Notes: generated by a model not told the origin, from the sequence alone. Counted from the first letter of the stretch, positions 52,419 through 62,714 are shown. The stretch is 64,000 bases of DNA from JAIUNP01 sp020161975 (GCA_036745275.1 DAIOGK010000003.1:1-64000); one strand, 5' to 3'. Program-made: numbers and translations.

Positions 52419-55400
52419 GCCGTTCCTTTGCGGGTTCGGTCACGGCTGGCAAGGGATTTATGCCGCCGCGCCCTGCGCCGGTCGCCGCCAGTATCGCCCG
52501 GGCCAGGGGCGTTTCGCAGACAGAGGTGATGTCCGGCGCGATCCGTCGCCGCCAGTTGGGCCGCTCCTTGTTCGTCCCGGGCATGTTCACAGCATCGGGA
52601 TCGCCGGCCAGATCCTCAACCTGCGCGAAGGCGAGGGCGGAGGGCGCGCCTGCGACCAGCCGGTGGATGGCGGCGGCAAGGGGGGCAGTCATTGGCGAAC
52701 CGGCGGGTGGGGCTGCGGTGAGCGTGCCGTTTTCGACGAGAAGCGCGATCAGCGCGGCCTTTTCCCGCGCGCGGGCGGCACGGGTTGCCGACGCATCCGT
52801 GGCAAGGCCGAGTGCGATCCGCTCGTCGATGTCGCGCTCCTCCCACCAGCCGGTGAGGGTCGGCAGGTCATGGGTCGCCACGCAGGCGACGGAATCAGCC
52901 GGGTAATGCGCGGGTGGAGTGAAGGCTTCGCCCTGGCGCTCAAACCACAGCACGCGGTAACTCAGGATGCCACTGTCGCGCAAAGCCTTGCGAAACCCGT
53001 CCGGAACGGTGCCGAGATCCTCGCCGACGACGGCGCAGGCATGGCGCCGGCTTTCCAGCTTCAGTTCGGCGAGGAGCGCATCGCGCGGGTAGGTGATATA
53101 GGCCCCTTCAAGCGCGCGGGCGCCGTCCGGTACCCAGAAAAGCCGGGTGAGGCTCATCGCATGATCGATGCGCAACAGGCCGGCATGGCGCATGTTGGCG
53201 CCGAGCAGGCTGCGGAAGCCGGCAAAGCCGCCGCGCGCCATGGCAAGCGGGTTGGGCGGGGGCAGGTTCCACACCTGCCCGGTTTCGGAATAGGGATCCG
53301 GCGGCGCCCCCACCGAAACACCTTGCGCATAAAGCGCCTGGTCGGCCCAGGCTTCGGCGCCATCCGGGGCGCAGCCCACCGCAAGATCGCGATAAAGGCC
53401 GAACGCCATGCCGCTTGCAGCCTTCGCCGCTGCGGCAAGTTGCCGGTCGGCCAGCCACTGGATGAACATCTCGCAAGCGATGGCCTGCTGGTTGCGTTCG
53501 GCCAGTTGCCGCAATGCGCGTGAGGGCTGGTTGCGCAGTGCTGCCGGCCATTGCTGCCACGGCTTGCCCTGCTGCTCCGCCTCGACGATGCGGAACAGGC
53601 AGAAGCGCTCCAGCGCGGGGCCGCCCTCTTCGACAAAATCGAGAAAAGCACGGCGGATCGGCTTGGAGCCGCCATAAAAGGCCGTGCGAAATGCCTCGAA
53701 ACGTGCGCGCAGGATCGAGAGTTTCAATGCGCTGACGCGCTCGTAATCAACCGATTGGCCCGCCCGCAGCGCTGCGAACTCCGGCGCGGCCGCCGCTTCC
53801 ATGGCGGTGACGAGCGGGGAGGTCGGCAAATCCGCCAGTGCCGTCACGTCGATATAGACGGGATCGATAAAGCGCCGGTCCGAGGGGTGATAGGGGCTCG
53901 CGCGCGATCTGTCCCACGGGAACAGTGCGTGCAGCGGATTGATGCCGAAGGTGGCGGCGCCAAAGCGCGCGCCTTCGCGAGCGGCTTGCGCAAGGGTGGA
54001 CAGGTCGCCGATGCCCTGATCGCTTTGTGAGCGCAGGGCATAAAGCTGGGCGGAGAGGCCGAAACGCTTCTGGTCCAGCCCGACGATGTGGCCGGTCGCG
54101 GGAGCGATGGTGAGGTGGCAGAGGCTGTCGCCATCCGCTGTGATACGATATCGCCCCGCCGGCAGGGGAGGCAGCGGCAGGCGCGCGCGCCGGAGCGGGC
54201 GACCATCCAGCGCCTCGCCTGGGGCTTCGCGTTCGGGGTCTTCCACCGGAATGATGCGCTTTTCGCCAGCCTCGTCGATGATCGTGAGGTGTCGGGGCAG
54301 ACGCTCCGGCGCGTCGGGCAAGGCCAGTGGCAAGGTGAGCGGCTGGTGTTCGGCACCGTGCAGTGTTTCGGGCAACAGGCGCCGGTCGCGCTGGCTGGCG
54401 AGATGTTCCAGCGCATCGCGCGCCTCACCCGCCGTGCCGCAGGAAACATCCATGGCCGTGAGCAGCGCTTCCTTGGTTTCGCGCGGCACCTTGTGGTTCT
54501 GGCCCGAAAGGTCCCACCAATCCGGCGTGATGTGGCAGGCTGTGGCCAGCCGGTCGATGGCAGCATCGCGCGCGGGCAGATGGCGCGCCTCTCCCACGGC
54601 CTGTTCGGAGAACAGCGCGACGGAGCGCGGCGCGAGCAGCGGCTTCAAACCGCTGCCGAGGGCTTCGCTCGCCCAGGTCTGCGGCGGCGTGGCGGTATCA
54701 AACTCGCGATACCAGTTGCGACCCCGATCGGTCGCAGGCAAGGTGAGCGGCAGCGCGGCATGAGAACGGTTGAGCGCAACGAGCAGCCGTCCGGCGCCGG
54801 GCTCTGTCCCGGTTCCAGCCAGCGCGAGCAGGATAATGCCGCTTTCCTGCGCCCAGTCCTCGGGCTGCATCGCGCTGCCGTCCGGCTTCAGCCAGAGGGC
54901 ATCGGGCGGCTCATCCCGCGTGATGGGCTGGCCGGTGAGAAATGCGTCGGCGCGCAAAAGACCAAGGCGCTTTCTCAGTGCGATCAGCGCGCGGGTCGCG
55001 GCGAGGCGTTCGGGGTCGAGGGTCGACCAGTCCAGCCAGGTGGTTGCGTTGTCCTGAGCATAGGCGTTGTTGTTGCCGTGCTGGCTGTGTCCTGTTTCGC
55101 TGCCCATGGCCAGCATGGGAACGCCCCGGGCCAGCATCAGCGTGGCGATCAGGTTGATCTCGTCGCGGCGGCGGGCGGCGAGGATGGCGGTGTTGTCCGT
55201 CGCGCCTTCGATGCCGTTGTTCCAGGAGTGGTTGTCGTTGCCGCCGTCACGGTTGTTCTCGCCGTTTGCCTCGTTGTGGCGCTCTTCGTAGGAGACGAGA
55301 TCGGCAAGGGTGAAGCCGTCATGGGCGGTGATGAAGTTGATGCCGCGATCCGGGCGCTTGGCGTGAAACAGGTCGGCGGACCCGGCCAGCCGGGTGGCAA

Positions 55401-56661
55401 GGTCGCCAGTCTGGCCCGCATCGCCCTGCCAGAAGCGGCGCGCGGTATCGCGGAAACGGTCGTTCCATTCGGCGAATGCCGGGGGAAAACGCCCGGCCTG
55501 ATAGCCGCCCGGGCCAATGTCCCAGGGCTCGGCAATCAGTTTCAGGCCGCGCAGATCAGGGTCCTGCGCGATGGCTTCCAGCAAGGGCGCTGCGGGGTCG
55601 AAACCATCGGCGCGGCGGCCCATCGCGGTGGCCAGGTCGAAACGGAAGCCGTCGAGACCGGTGTTACGGGTCCAGGTGCGCAGCGCGTCCATGGCAAGGC
55701 GCAGCACCGGCGGGCGATCGAGCGCGAGGCAGTTGCCGGTGCCCATATCGTTGACGTAACGGGCCGGGCTTTGCGGCATCAGGCGGTAGTAGCTCGCGTT
55801 GTCGAGGCCGCGAAAGGCGATGGTGGGGCCGAGTTCGTCGCTCTCGCCGGTGTGGTTCAGCACCACGTCGAGCACCATTTCGAGCCCTGCGGCGTGAAGC
55901 GCGGCCACACAGTCGCGGATTTCTGCCCAGCCGCCGGGGGCGAGCTTCGGATCCGGGGCGAGAAAGGCGACCGGGTTGTAACCCCAGGCGTTGGTAAGCC
56001 CGAGGCCGGGCAGATGGCGTTCATCGATCCAGGCGGCAGCGGGCATCACCTCGATGGTGGTAACGCCGAGGTCCTTGAGGTGCCGGATGGCAGCCGGATG
56101 GGAAAGCCCGGCGAAGGTGCCACGGATTGCCTCTGGCACCTCGGGGTGGCGCATTGTGAAGGCGCGCGCATTCATTTCGTAGATGATCGTGTCGCGCCAG
56201 GACACGCCGGGTCGCCTGGCGATGACAGGTGCGAGCGGCGCAGTGACAATCGCCTTTGGCATCACGGGGGCGCTGTCGGTATCGTCGAAGGACAGGTCCC
56301 ATTCGCCGGGCCGATAGCCGCACATCGCCGGATCGAGCACGAAACGCCGGTCGATCACGGTTGCGAAGGGATCGAGCAGCAGCTTGTAGGGGTTGAAGCG
56401 GTGGCCGGCCTGCGGCTCGTAGGGGCCGTGGACGCGCAGGCCGTAGCGGGCGCCGTCGCGCACGCCCTCGACATGGCCATGCCAGACATCGCCCGTCCGT
56501 TCCGGCAGGGCGATGCGGGCAAGTTCCCGCTCTCCGGTCAGATCGAACAGGCAGAGGTCAATGCGGGTTGCATGCGCCGAAAAGACCGCCACATTCACGC
56601 CGGTCGGCGTCAGCGTGACGCCAAGGGGTTCTGGGCTTCCGGGCGCAAGACGGTGTTGCAT
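52321..56661 (-). CDS. glgX-malQ: fused glycogen debranching enzyme GlgX and 4-alpha-glucanotransferase MalQ
   Basis: Single open frame of 1446 residues with two complete GH enzymes. Residues 1 to about 690 are GlgX (GH13): N-terminal CBM48-like domain, then GFRFDLA (nucleophile Asp342), LIAEPWD and ITAHDGFTL. After a short linker, residues about 700-1420 are MalQ (GH77): LLRIDHAMSL (nucleophile Asp1166), VGEDLGTVPD and THDLPT. All catalytic residues are present in both halves. GlgX removes the short branches left by phosphorylase and MalQ disproportionates the maltotetraose-type products, so fusion would channel them. The start overlaps the pgm stop (ATGA). The last 30 residues overlap the permease gene. 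Confidence 0.95.
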   Translation of the reverse strand: MQHRLAPGSPEPLGVTLTPTGVNVAVFSAHATRIDLCLFDLTGERELARIALPERTGDVWHGHVEGVRDGARYGLRVHGPYEPQAGHRFNPYKLLLDPFATVIDRRFVLDPAMCGYRPGEWDLSFDDTDSAPVMPKAIVTAPLAPVIARRPGVSWRDTIIYEMNARAFTMRHPEVPEAIRGTFAGLSHPAAIRHLKDLGVTTIEVMPAAAWIDERHLPGLGLTNAWGYNPVAFLAPDPKLAPGGWAEIRDCVAALHAAGLEMVLDVVLNHTGESDELGPTIAFRGLDNASYYRLMPQSPARYVNDMGTGNCLALDRPPVLRLAMDALRTWTRNTGLDGFRFDLATAMGRRADGFDPAAPLLEAIAQDPDLRGLKLIAEPWDIGPGGYQAGRFPPAFAEWNDRFRDTARRFWQGDAGQTGDLATRLAGSADLFHAKRPDRGINFITAHDGFTLADLVSYEERHNEANGENNRDGGNDNHSWNNGIEGATDNTAILAARRRDEINLIATLMLARGVPMLAMGSETGHSQHGNNNAYAQDNATTWLDWSTLDPERLAATRALIALRKRLGLLRADAFLTGQPITRDEPPDALWLKPDGSAMQPEDWAQESGIILLALAGTGTEPGAGRLLVALNRSHAALPLTLPATDRGRNWYREFDTATPPQTWASEALGSGLKPLLAPRSVALFSEQAVGEARHLPARDAAIDRLATACHITPDWWDLSGQNHKVPRETKEALLTAMDVSCGTAGEARDALEHLASQRDRRLLPETLHGAEHQPLTLPLALPDAPERLPRHLTIIDEAGEKRIIPVEDPEREAPGEALDGRPLRRARLPLPPLPAGRYRITADGDSLCHLTIAPATGHIVGLDQKRFGLSAQLYALRSQSDQGIGDLSTLAQAAREGARFGAATFGINPLHALFPWDRSRASPYHPSDRRFIDPVYIDVTALADLPTSPLVTAMEAAAAPEFAALRAGQSVDYERVSALKLSILRARFEAFRTAFYGGSKPIRRAFLDFVEEGGPALERFCLFRIVEAEQQGKPWQQWPAALRNQPSRALRQLAERNQQAIACEMFIQWLADRQLAAAAKAASGMAFGLYRDLAVGCAPDGAEAWADQALYAQGVSVGAPPDPYSETGQVWNLPPPNPLAMARGGFAGFRSLLGANMRHAGLLRIDHAMSLTRLFWVPDGARALEGAYITYPRDALLAELKLESRRHACAVVGEDLGTVPDGFRKALRDSGILSYRVLWFERQGEAFTPPAHYPADSVACVATHDLPTLTGWWEERDIDERIALGLATDASATRAARAREKAALIALLVENGTLTAAPPAGSPMTAPLAAAIHRLVAGAPSALAFAQVEDLAGDPDAVNMPGTNKERPNWRRRIAPDITSVCETPLARAILAATGAGRGGINPLPAVTEPAKERHDPATSPAADAVSGAAGQPPVPGAGASRIIAR

Positions 56662-58289
56662 CAGGTGATGACACTCGGTTCGGTTCGCTGGGTGAAATGC
56701 TCGATGCGGGCAATATCGCGGGAAAGGGCAATAAGGTCGTGCAAGGCGGCGCCGGTTTCCAGCCCGATGTTGCCGGTGTTCGGTTCGTAACGCTCGATAT
56801 AGACGCGCAGGGTGGCGCCCACGGTGCCGGTGCCGGAAAGGCGATAGACGATGCGCGAGCCGTCCTCGAACAGGATGCGGATCCCCTGTTTGGCTGTGTC
56901 CGAGCCGTCAACGGGGTCATGATAGGCAAAGTCATCGGCATTGGCGACGCTGAGCGTACCGAATGTCCTGCCTTTCAGCGTGCCCAACTGGCCGCGCAGG
57001 GCATCGACGAGTGCGTTGGCGCCATCGCTCGCCACCTCCTCGAAATCGTGGCGGGCGTAATAGTTGCGGCCAAATTCCGCCCAGTGCTTTTTCACGATGG
57101 CTTCAACGCTCTCGCCGCGCGCAGCCAGAATGTTGAGCCACATCAGGATGGCCCAGACGCCATCCTTCTCGCGCACATGATCGGAACCTGTGCCGGCCGA
57201 TTCCTCGCCGCAGATGGTGACGAGGCCGGCGTCCATCAGGTTGCCGAAGAATTTCCAGCCGGTCGGCGTCTCGTAGGAATTGATGCCGAGTTTCTTCGCC
57301 ACCCGGTCGGAGGCGCCTGAGGTCGGCATGGAACGGGCGACGCCGGCCAGCCCCTTGGCATAGCCCGGCGCGAGACGGGCGTTCGCGGCGATCAGCGCCA
57401 GGCTGTCCGAGGGGGTGACGAACATGTTGCGCCCGATGATCAGGTTGCGGTCGCCATCGCCATCGGAGGCGGCGCAGAAATCGGGCGCGGCCTTCGAGAA
57501 GGCGAGATCGTAAAGATGCTTGCAGTGGACGAGGTTGGGGTCGGGGTGGTGATGGCCGAAATCGGGCAGGGGCGTGCCATTGAGCACGCTGCCCTTCGGC
57601 GCGCCGAGCGCGCCTTCGAGGATGGCGTGACCATAAGGCCCTGTGACGGCGCTCATCGCATCGAACCGCAAGGAAAAGCCGCCCTTGATCATCGCCCGGA
57701 TGCGGTCGAAATCGAACAGCTTTTCCATCAGCCTCTGGTAATCGGCGACCGGATCGAGCACCTCGACCGTCATCGCGCCGACCTTGACGGAGCCGATCCG
57801 GTCAAGATCGCAGTCGGGCGTGCGCAGGGTCTTGAACGCGGAAATCGTCTTGGTGCGGGCGAAAATGGCGTCGGTGATCTTCTCCGGCGCCGGGCCGCCA
57901 TTGCCGATGTTGTATTTGATGCCGAAGTCGCCGTCCGGTCCGCCGGGGTTGTGGCTCGCTGAAAGGATGATGCCGCCGAAGGCCTTGTACTGCCGGATCA
58001 CATTCGAGGCGGCGGGGGTGGAGAGAATACCACCCTTGCCGGTCAGGACGCGGCCAAAGCTATTTGCCGCCGCCATGCGGATGACCGTCTGGATCGTCTC
58101 GCGGTTGAAGTAACGGCCATCGCCGCCAACCACCAGCGTCTTGCCCGCAAAGCCTTCGAGACTGTCGAAAATCGACTGGACGAAGTTCTCGATGTAATGT
58201 GGCGTCTGGAACACCGGCACCTTCTTGCGCAGGCCGGAGGTGCCCGGCTTCTGGTCGGTGAAGGGGGTGGTGGCGACGGTCTCGATCAT
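56661..58289 (-). CDS. pgm: alpha-D-glucose phosphate-specific phosphoglucomutase
   Basis: Interconverts glucose-1-phosphate and glucose-6-phosphate (542 residues). Phosphoserine loop LSASHNPGGPDGDFG, metal-binding loop DGDGDRNLI and the sugar-binding ESAGTGSDH region (CGEESAGTGSDHVREKDG) identify the Pgm family. It supplies substrate to GlgC and drains product from GlgP, which explains its place inside the glg operon. It starts 28 bases after glgA and overlaps glgX-malQ by ATGA. Confidence 0.96.
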   Translation of the reverse strand: MIETVATTPFTDQKPGTSGLRKKVPVFQTPHYIENFVQSIFDSLEGFAGKTLVVGGDGRYFNRETIQTVIRMAAANSFGRVLTGKGGILSTPAASNVIRQYKAFGGIILSASHNPGGPDGDFGIKYNIGNGGPAPEKITDAIFARTKTISAFKTLRTPDCDLDRIGSVKVGAMTVEVLDPVADYQRLMEKLFDFDRIRAMIKGGFSLRFDAMSAVTGPYGHAILEGALGAPKGSVLNGTPLPDFGHHHPDPNLVHCKHLYDLAFSKAAPDFCAASDGDGDRNLIIGRNMFVTPSDSLALIAANARLAPGYAKGLAGVARSMPTSGASDRVAKKLGINSYETPTGWKFFGNLMDAGLVTICGEESAGTGSDHVREKDGVWAILMWLNILAARGESVEAIVKKHWAEFGRNYYARHDFEEVASDGANALVDALRGQLGTLKGRTFGTLSVANADDFAYHDPVDGSDTAKQGIRILFEDGSRIVYRLSGTGTVGATLRVYIERYEPNTGNIGLETGAALHDLIALSRDIARIEHFTQRTEPSVIT

Positions 58290-58317
58290 GGCAAATTCCG
58301 AAGAAGTGTGGCGGGTT

Positions 58318-59775
58318 TCACCGCCCTAGCAAGGAACGGTAAAGATCCGCATAGCGCCGAGCGGGGCCAGCCCAGGAAACATCGGCGTTCATGCCGTTCG
58401 TCTGCAACAACTGCCAGTCATCCGGGCGGGCATAGAGCCCGGCCGCGCGCTGAAGGGCATCGGTGAAGGCATCCAGCGTGACGGGGAAGAACTGGATGCC
58501 CGTGGCGACGCCGGCGCCAAGTGCCATCTCGTTCGCATCGATGATGGTATCGGCCAACCCGCCGACACGCGCGACAATCGGCACTGCACCATAGCGCAGG
58601 GCGCAAAGCTGGGTCAGCCCGCATGGCTCGAAGCGCGATGGCACCAGAATGGCGTCGCTGCCGGCCTGAATCTGATGTGCAAGGTTCTCGTCAAAGCCGA
58701 ATTCACAGGAAATCCGGCCTGGATATTGCCCCATCGCCGCGCGGAACCCCTCAACGAGGTTGGTGTCGCCCGCCCCCAGCAGCGCGACCTGCCCGCCAAG
58801 CCTTATGATGGTCGGCAAGGCCTGAAGCACGAGGTCGAGCCCCTTCTGCCAGGACAGGCGCGAAATGATGCCGAAGAGCAGAGCATCATCCGAGCGGTCG
58901 AGACCCATGCGCTCCTGAAGCGCCGTCTTGTTGAGCCAGCGCGCGCCGAAATTGTCGGTATCGAAGGTCGATTCCAGTGCATCGTCCCTGGCCGGATCCC
59001 AGATGCGGGTATCGATGCCGTTGATGATGCCGGAAAGGTCGCGCGTCCGGACGTTGAGCAGCCCATCCAGCCCCATTCCGGCGTCCGGTCCACGGATTTC
59101 CGCCGCGTAAGTAGGGGACACGGTGGTGATATGGTCGGCAAACTGCAAGCCGGATTTCAGATAGCCGATAGTGCCATAGTACTCGACGCCATCCAGCCGC
59201 CATGCATGCGGAGGCAGGCCGAGACGACCCAGCATTTCGGGGGGAAACTGACCCTGAAAGGCTAGGTTATGCACGGTCATCACCGTCTTCGGGCGTGGGC
59301 CGCCATCATAGACAAGATAGGCGGGCGTGAGCCCGGCCTGCCAGTCGTGGGCATGAACGATGTCGGGCTGCCAACCTTTCAGCAGTCCCTGGCCGATGGA
59401 GGCAGCAGCGCGGCCAAGTGCGGCAAAGCGCAGGGCATTGTCCGGCCAGTTTGCGCCGTCCGGCATCGTGTAGGGATTGCCGGGTCGATCATAGAGATGT
59501 GGCGCTTCCAGCAGCAGCAGGTCGATCTCGTTGAACCGCGCCGAAAGAATCCTGGCCTTGCCGCCAAAGAACTCGGGAAATTCGTGTTCAAGGACCGCCT
59601 TCTTCACCTTTTCCCGCACAACGGGGTAACAAGGCAGAAGGGTGCGTACGGCAACGCCAGCCCGCGACAATGCCAGCGGCAAAGCGCCCGCAACGTCCGC
59701 GAGCCCACCGGTCTTGATCAGCGGAAAGACTTCCGAGGCGACTGACAGGGCCTTGATGCTGGCCGCAGCGTTCAT
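58318..59775 (-). CDS. glgA: glycogen synthase GlgA
   Basis: ADP-glucose-dependent GT5 glucosyltransferase (485 residues) that elongates glycogen. N-terminal PLIKTGGLADVAGALP carries the ADP-glucose-binding KTGGL motif; VHAHDWQAGL and the C-terminal VPSRFEPCGLTQLCALRYG are hallmark stretches. The start overlaps the glgC stop by 4 bases. Confidence 0.97.
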   Translation of the reverse strand: MNAAASIKALSVASEVFPLIKTGGLADVAGALPLALSRAGVAVRTLLPCYPVVREKVKKAVLEHEFPEFFGGKARILSARFNEIDLLLLEAPHLYDRPGNPYTMPDGANWPDNALRFAALGRAAASIGQGLLKGWQPDIVHAHDWQAGLTPAYLVYDGGPRPKTVMTVHNLAFQGQFPPEMLGRLGLPPHAWRLDGVEYYGTIGYLKSGLQFADHITTVSPTYAAEIRGPDAGMGLDGLLNVRTRDLSGIINGIDTRIWDPARDDALESTFDTDNFGARWLNKTALQERMGLDRSDDALLFGIISRLSWQKGLDLVLQALPTIIRLGGQVALLGAGDTNLVEGFRAAMGQYPGRISCEFGFDENLAHQIQAGSDAILVPSRFEPCGLTQLCALRYGAVPIVARVGGLADTIIDANEMALGAGVATGIQFFPVTLDAFTDALQRAAGLYARPDDWQLLQTNGMNADVSWAGPARRYADLYRSLLGR

Positions 59776-61049
59776 CCCGCTCTGCTCCTGAGGCCAGCAA
59801 TCATCCGTTCGGTAATCAGACAGATGCCGTTCTCCGAACGACGGAAGCGGCGGGCGTCAAGCTCGGGGTCCTCGCCCACCACCAACCCTTCCGGAATGCG
59901 CACGCCGCGATCGACGATGACGTTCTTGAGCCGGGCGTGACGGCCCACCTCGGCATAGGGCATGATTACCGCGCCCTCGATCTGCGCATAGGAATGGGCA
60001 TGAACGCCGGTGAACAGCAACGAGCGTTTCAGCCGCGCACCGGAGACGATGCAACCGCCAGAGACGAGTGAGGACACCGCATAGCCCCGGCGTCCGTCCT
60101 CGTCGTGCACGAATTTGGCCGGCGGGGTGATCTCGCCATAGGTCCAGATCGGCCAGTTGCGGTCGTAGAGGTCGAGTTCCGGCACGACATCGGTCAGGTC
60201 GATATTGGCGGCCCAATACGCATCCAGCGTGCCGACATCGCGCCAGTAAGCGGTCGTTTCGTGCTCCGAGCGCACACAGGAGCGGGAGAAATGATGCGCC
60301 ACTGCTTTCCCGTGCTTGACGATGTAGGGGATAATATCCTTGCCGAAATCATGGCTGGAATTGACATCCTCCGCATCGCGGTTGAGCTGGTCCGCCAGAA
60401 AATCCGTGTTGAAGACATAGATGCCCATGGAAGCCAGGCACTTGTCCGGTTTGCCCGGCATGGTCGGCGGCTTTTTCGGTTTTTCGTAGAATTCGAGGAT
60501 GCGATCGGTCGCATCCACATGCATGACGCCGAAGCCCGTGGCCTCTTTCTTCGTCACCTCAAGGCAGCCGACCGTGACATCTGCGCCCTGCTCCACATGT
60601 TGCTGGAGCATCTGCTCGTAGTCCATCTTGTAGATGTGGTCGCCAGCAAGCAGGATGATGTATTTTGGTTCGTAATCCTGAATGATATCAAGATTCTGGT
60701 ACACTGCGTCGGCCGTGCCAACATACCAGCGGTCTTCCGAGACACGCTGGGAGGCGGGCAGGACATCGAAGCTCTCGTTCCGTTCCGTTCGGAAGAAGTT
60801 CCAGCCGTGCTGGAGATGGCGGATGAGGCTGTGGGCTTTGTATTGCGTGGCAATCGCGATGCGTCGGATGCCTGAGTTCACCGCGTTCGAAAGAGCAAAA
60901 TCGATGATTCGTGACTTGCCGCCGAAGTAAACAGCGGGCTTGGCGCGTCGGTCTGTCAGTTCCATCAGCCGCGAGCCGCGTCCCCCGGCCAGCACATAAG
61001 CCATTGCAGAGCGGGACAGAGGCCCCGATGTCGACGCACGTTCAGACAT
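59772..61049 (-). CDS. glgC: glucose-1-phosphate adenylyltransferase GlgC
   Basis: ADP-glucose pyrophosphorylase (425 residues), the committed step of glycogen synthesis. LAGGRGSRLMELTDRRAKPA (nucleotide loop), LAGDHIYKMDYEQML and the C-terminal left-handed beta-helix with HARLKNVIVDRG are clear. I chose ATG at 61047-61049 with GGGGAAG 6 bases upstream; the frame stays open further upstream. It is divergent from selO, with which it shares a 179-base control region. Confidence 0.96.
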   Translation of the reverse strand: MSERASTSGPLSRSAMAYVLAGGRGSRLMELTDRRAKPAVYFGGKSRIIDFALSNAVNSGIRRIAIATQYKAHSLIRHLQHGWNFFRTERNESFDVLPASQRVSEDRWYVGTADAVYQNLDIIQDYEPKYIILLAGDHIYKMDYEQMLQQHVEQGADVTVGCLEVTKKEATGFGVMHVDATDRILEFYEKPKKPPTMPGKPDKCLASMGIYVFNTDFLADQLNRDAEDVNSSHDFGKDIIPYIVKHGKAVAHHFSRSCVRSEHETTAYWRDVGTLDAYWAANIDLTDVVPELDLYDRNWPIWTYGEITPPAKFVHDEDGRRGYAVSSLVSGGCIVSGARLKRSLLFTGVHAHSYAQIEGAVIMPYAEVGRHARLKNVIVDRGVRIPEGLVVGEDPELDARRFRRSENGICLITERMIAGLRSRAG

Positions 61050-61228
61050 AGCACACTTCCCCGCAAGGCTGTGGTTCCCCCAACGACAAATCACCTTGCG
61101 GAAGACAGCATAACCGGCTCTTGCCGTTACGAAAGTGTTTTGCTGCATGTCCGCACGTTTTCCCGGATATCAGGGATGTATGCGGTAAGGATCGTGCTTA
61201 TCTTTACGGGAATAGAAGCGAGTGCGAC

Positions 61229-62707
61229 ATGCCCGACGCCCCCGATTTCCGCTTTGACAACAGTTATGCCCGCGACCTCGCAGGCTTTTTTGTGCGTCAG
61301 GCGGCGGCGCAGGTTCCCGGGCCGCAGTTGCTGCTGTTCAACCGTGCACTGGCGGAGCGTCTTGGCATTGGCTGGCGTGGGGTGAGCGACGCGGTGCTGG
61401 CAGCGCTTTTTTCAGGAAATCAGGTGCCGGAAGGGGCCGATCCGGTGGCGCTGGTCTATGCCGGACATCAGTTTGGCGGCTTCACGCCGCGGCTCGGTGA
61501 CGGGCGAGCCCTGCTGCTCGGCGAGGTTGTCGCGCCGGACGGCCAACGGTTCGACGTGCAACTCAAGGGTTCGGGGCCGACGCCGTTCTCGCGCGGCGGG
61601 GATGGAAAGTCGGCGCTGGGGCCGGTCTTGCGCGAATATCTCGTCAGCGAAGCCATGCACAGGCTCGGTGTTCCGACGACGCGGGCGCTCGCGGCGGTGG
61701 CGACGGGCGAATATGTCTATCGCGATGGCGCGGGTGTGCCGGGTGCGGTGTTGACGCGGGTGGCGTCGAGCCATCTGCGGGTGGGTACATTCCAGTATTT
61801 TGCCGCGCGAGGTGATGGGGAAAAGCTGGCGCAGCTTCTCCGTTATGCCATCACACGGCATTACCCCGCAGCGGCGGGGGTCGAGCCGGCGCTGAGATTC
61901 TTTCGCGCGGTGCTTGCAGCCCAGGCGCGTCTGGTCGCGCGCTGGATGAGCATCGGCTTCATTCACGGCGTGATGAACACGGATAACACCTCGATTGCAG
62001 GCGAGACCATTGACTACGGTCCCTGCGCCTTTCTCGACCGCTACCATCCCGGGCAGGTGTTCAGTTCCATCGATACGGGCGGGCGCTACGCCTTCGGCAA
62101 CCAGCCGCTGATCGCGCACTGGAATCTCGCCAGGCTTGCGGAAACGCTGATCGGACTTGTCGGGCCGGACGAACAGCAGGCCATTGCCGAACTGACGGCG
62201 GAACTTGACCGCTTTCCAGCGGTCTACGAGGCGGAATGGCTCAGCCTGATGCGCGCAAAGCTCGGACTGTCCGGCGAAGAGGCAGGGGATGGGGCGCTGG
62301 TGCGCGATCTTCACGCGGCAATGGCGCGAGGTGAAGCCGATTTCACGCTGACGTTCCGGTTTCTCTCCATCGTGGTGCGTGGCGATGATGCATCGTTCCT
62401 TGCGCTGTTCAACGGTGAGCCCTCGGTGCCGGACTGGCTGGCGCAATACCGTGCGCGGATCGGACGCGAGGCCGGCGAGCCGGAGATGCGGGCCACTGCG
62501 ATGGACCGAATCAATCCCCTCTATATTCCGCGCAATCACCTCGTGGATGCAGCGATTTCTGCCGCTGAAGGGCAGGGCGATCTTGCGCCGCTGGTGGCCT
62601 TGGCGGGCGTCCTTGACCAGCCCTTCACCGAGCAGGCTGGGAAGGACGGTTATGCAGCTCCGCTTGCCGGCCATGATCGCCGGTTCAGGACCTTCTGCGG
62701 GACGTAA
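61229..62707 (+). CDS. selO: protein adenylyltransferase SelO (YdiU/UPF0061 family)
   Basis: Pseudokinase-fold AMPylase (492 residues) implicated in redox stress responses. Family motifs are YAGHQFGGFTPRLGDGRALL, KGSGPTPFSRGGDGK, REYLVSEAMHRLGVPTTRAL and HGVMNTDN with the catalytic Asp. The C-terminus ends in CGT, so the conserved penultimate cysteine is close to the end as in the family. I chose ATG 61229; the upstream open extension does not resemble the family. It interrupts the minus-strand glg genes. Confidence 0.93.
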   Translation: MPDAPDFRFDNSYARDLAGFFVRQAAAQVPGPQLLLFNRALAERLGIGWRGVSDAVLAALFSGNQVPEGADPVALVYAGHQFGGFTPRLGDGRALLLGEVVAPDGQRFDVQLKGSGPTPFSRGGDGKSALGPVLREYLVSEAMHRLGVPTTRALAAVATGEYVYRDGAGVPGAVLTRVASSHLRVGTFQYFAARGDGEKLAQLLRYAITRHYPAAAGVEPALRFFRAVLAAQARLVARWMSIGFIHGVMNTDNTSIAGETIDYGPCAFLDRYHPGQVFSSIDTGGRYAFGNQPLIAHWNLARLAETLIGLVGPDEQQAIAELTAELDRFPAVYEAEWLSLMRAKLGLSGEEAGDGALVRDLHAAMARGEADFTLTFRFLSIVVRGDDASFLALFNGEPSVPDWLAQYRARIGREAGEPEMRATAMDRINPLYIPRNHLVDAAISAAEGQGDLAPLVALAGVLDQPFTEQAGKDGYAAPLAGHDRRFRTFCGT

Positions 62708-62714
62708 TAGTGGT

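Noticed and set aside
52418..52500. Cobalamin riboswitch for the BtuC-like operon
   Set aside because: The upstream sequence is the coding end of MalQ and shows no B12-box-like sequence that I can recognise.
54088..56790. A 900-codon open frame on the plus strand
   Set aside because: It is antisense to glgX-malQ, which has full catalytic motifs; the antisense product shows no recognisable domain and its openness follows from GC-rich codon use.
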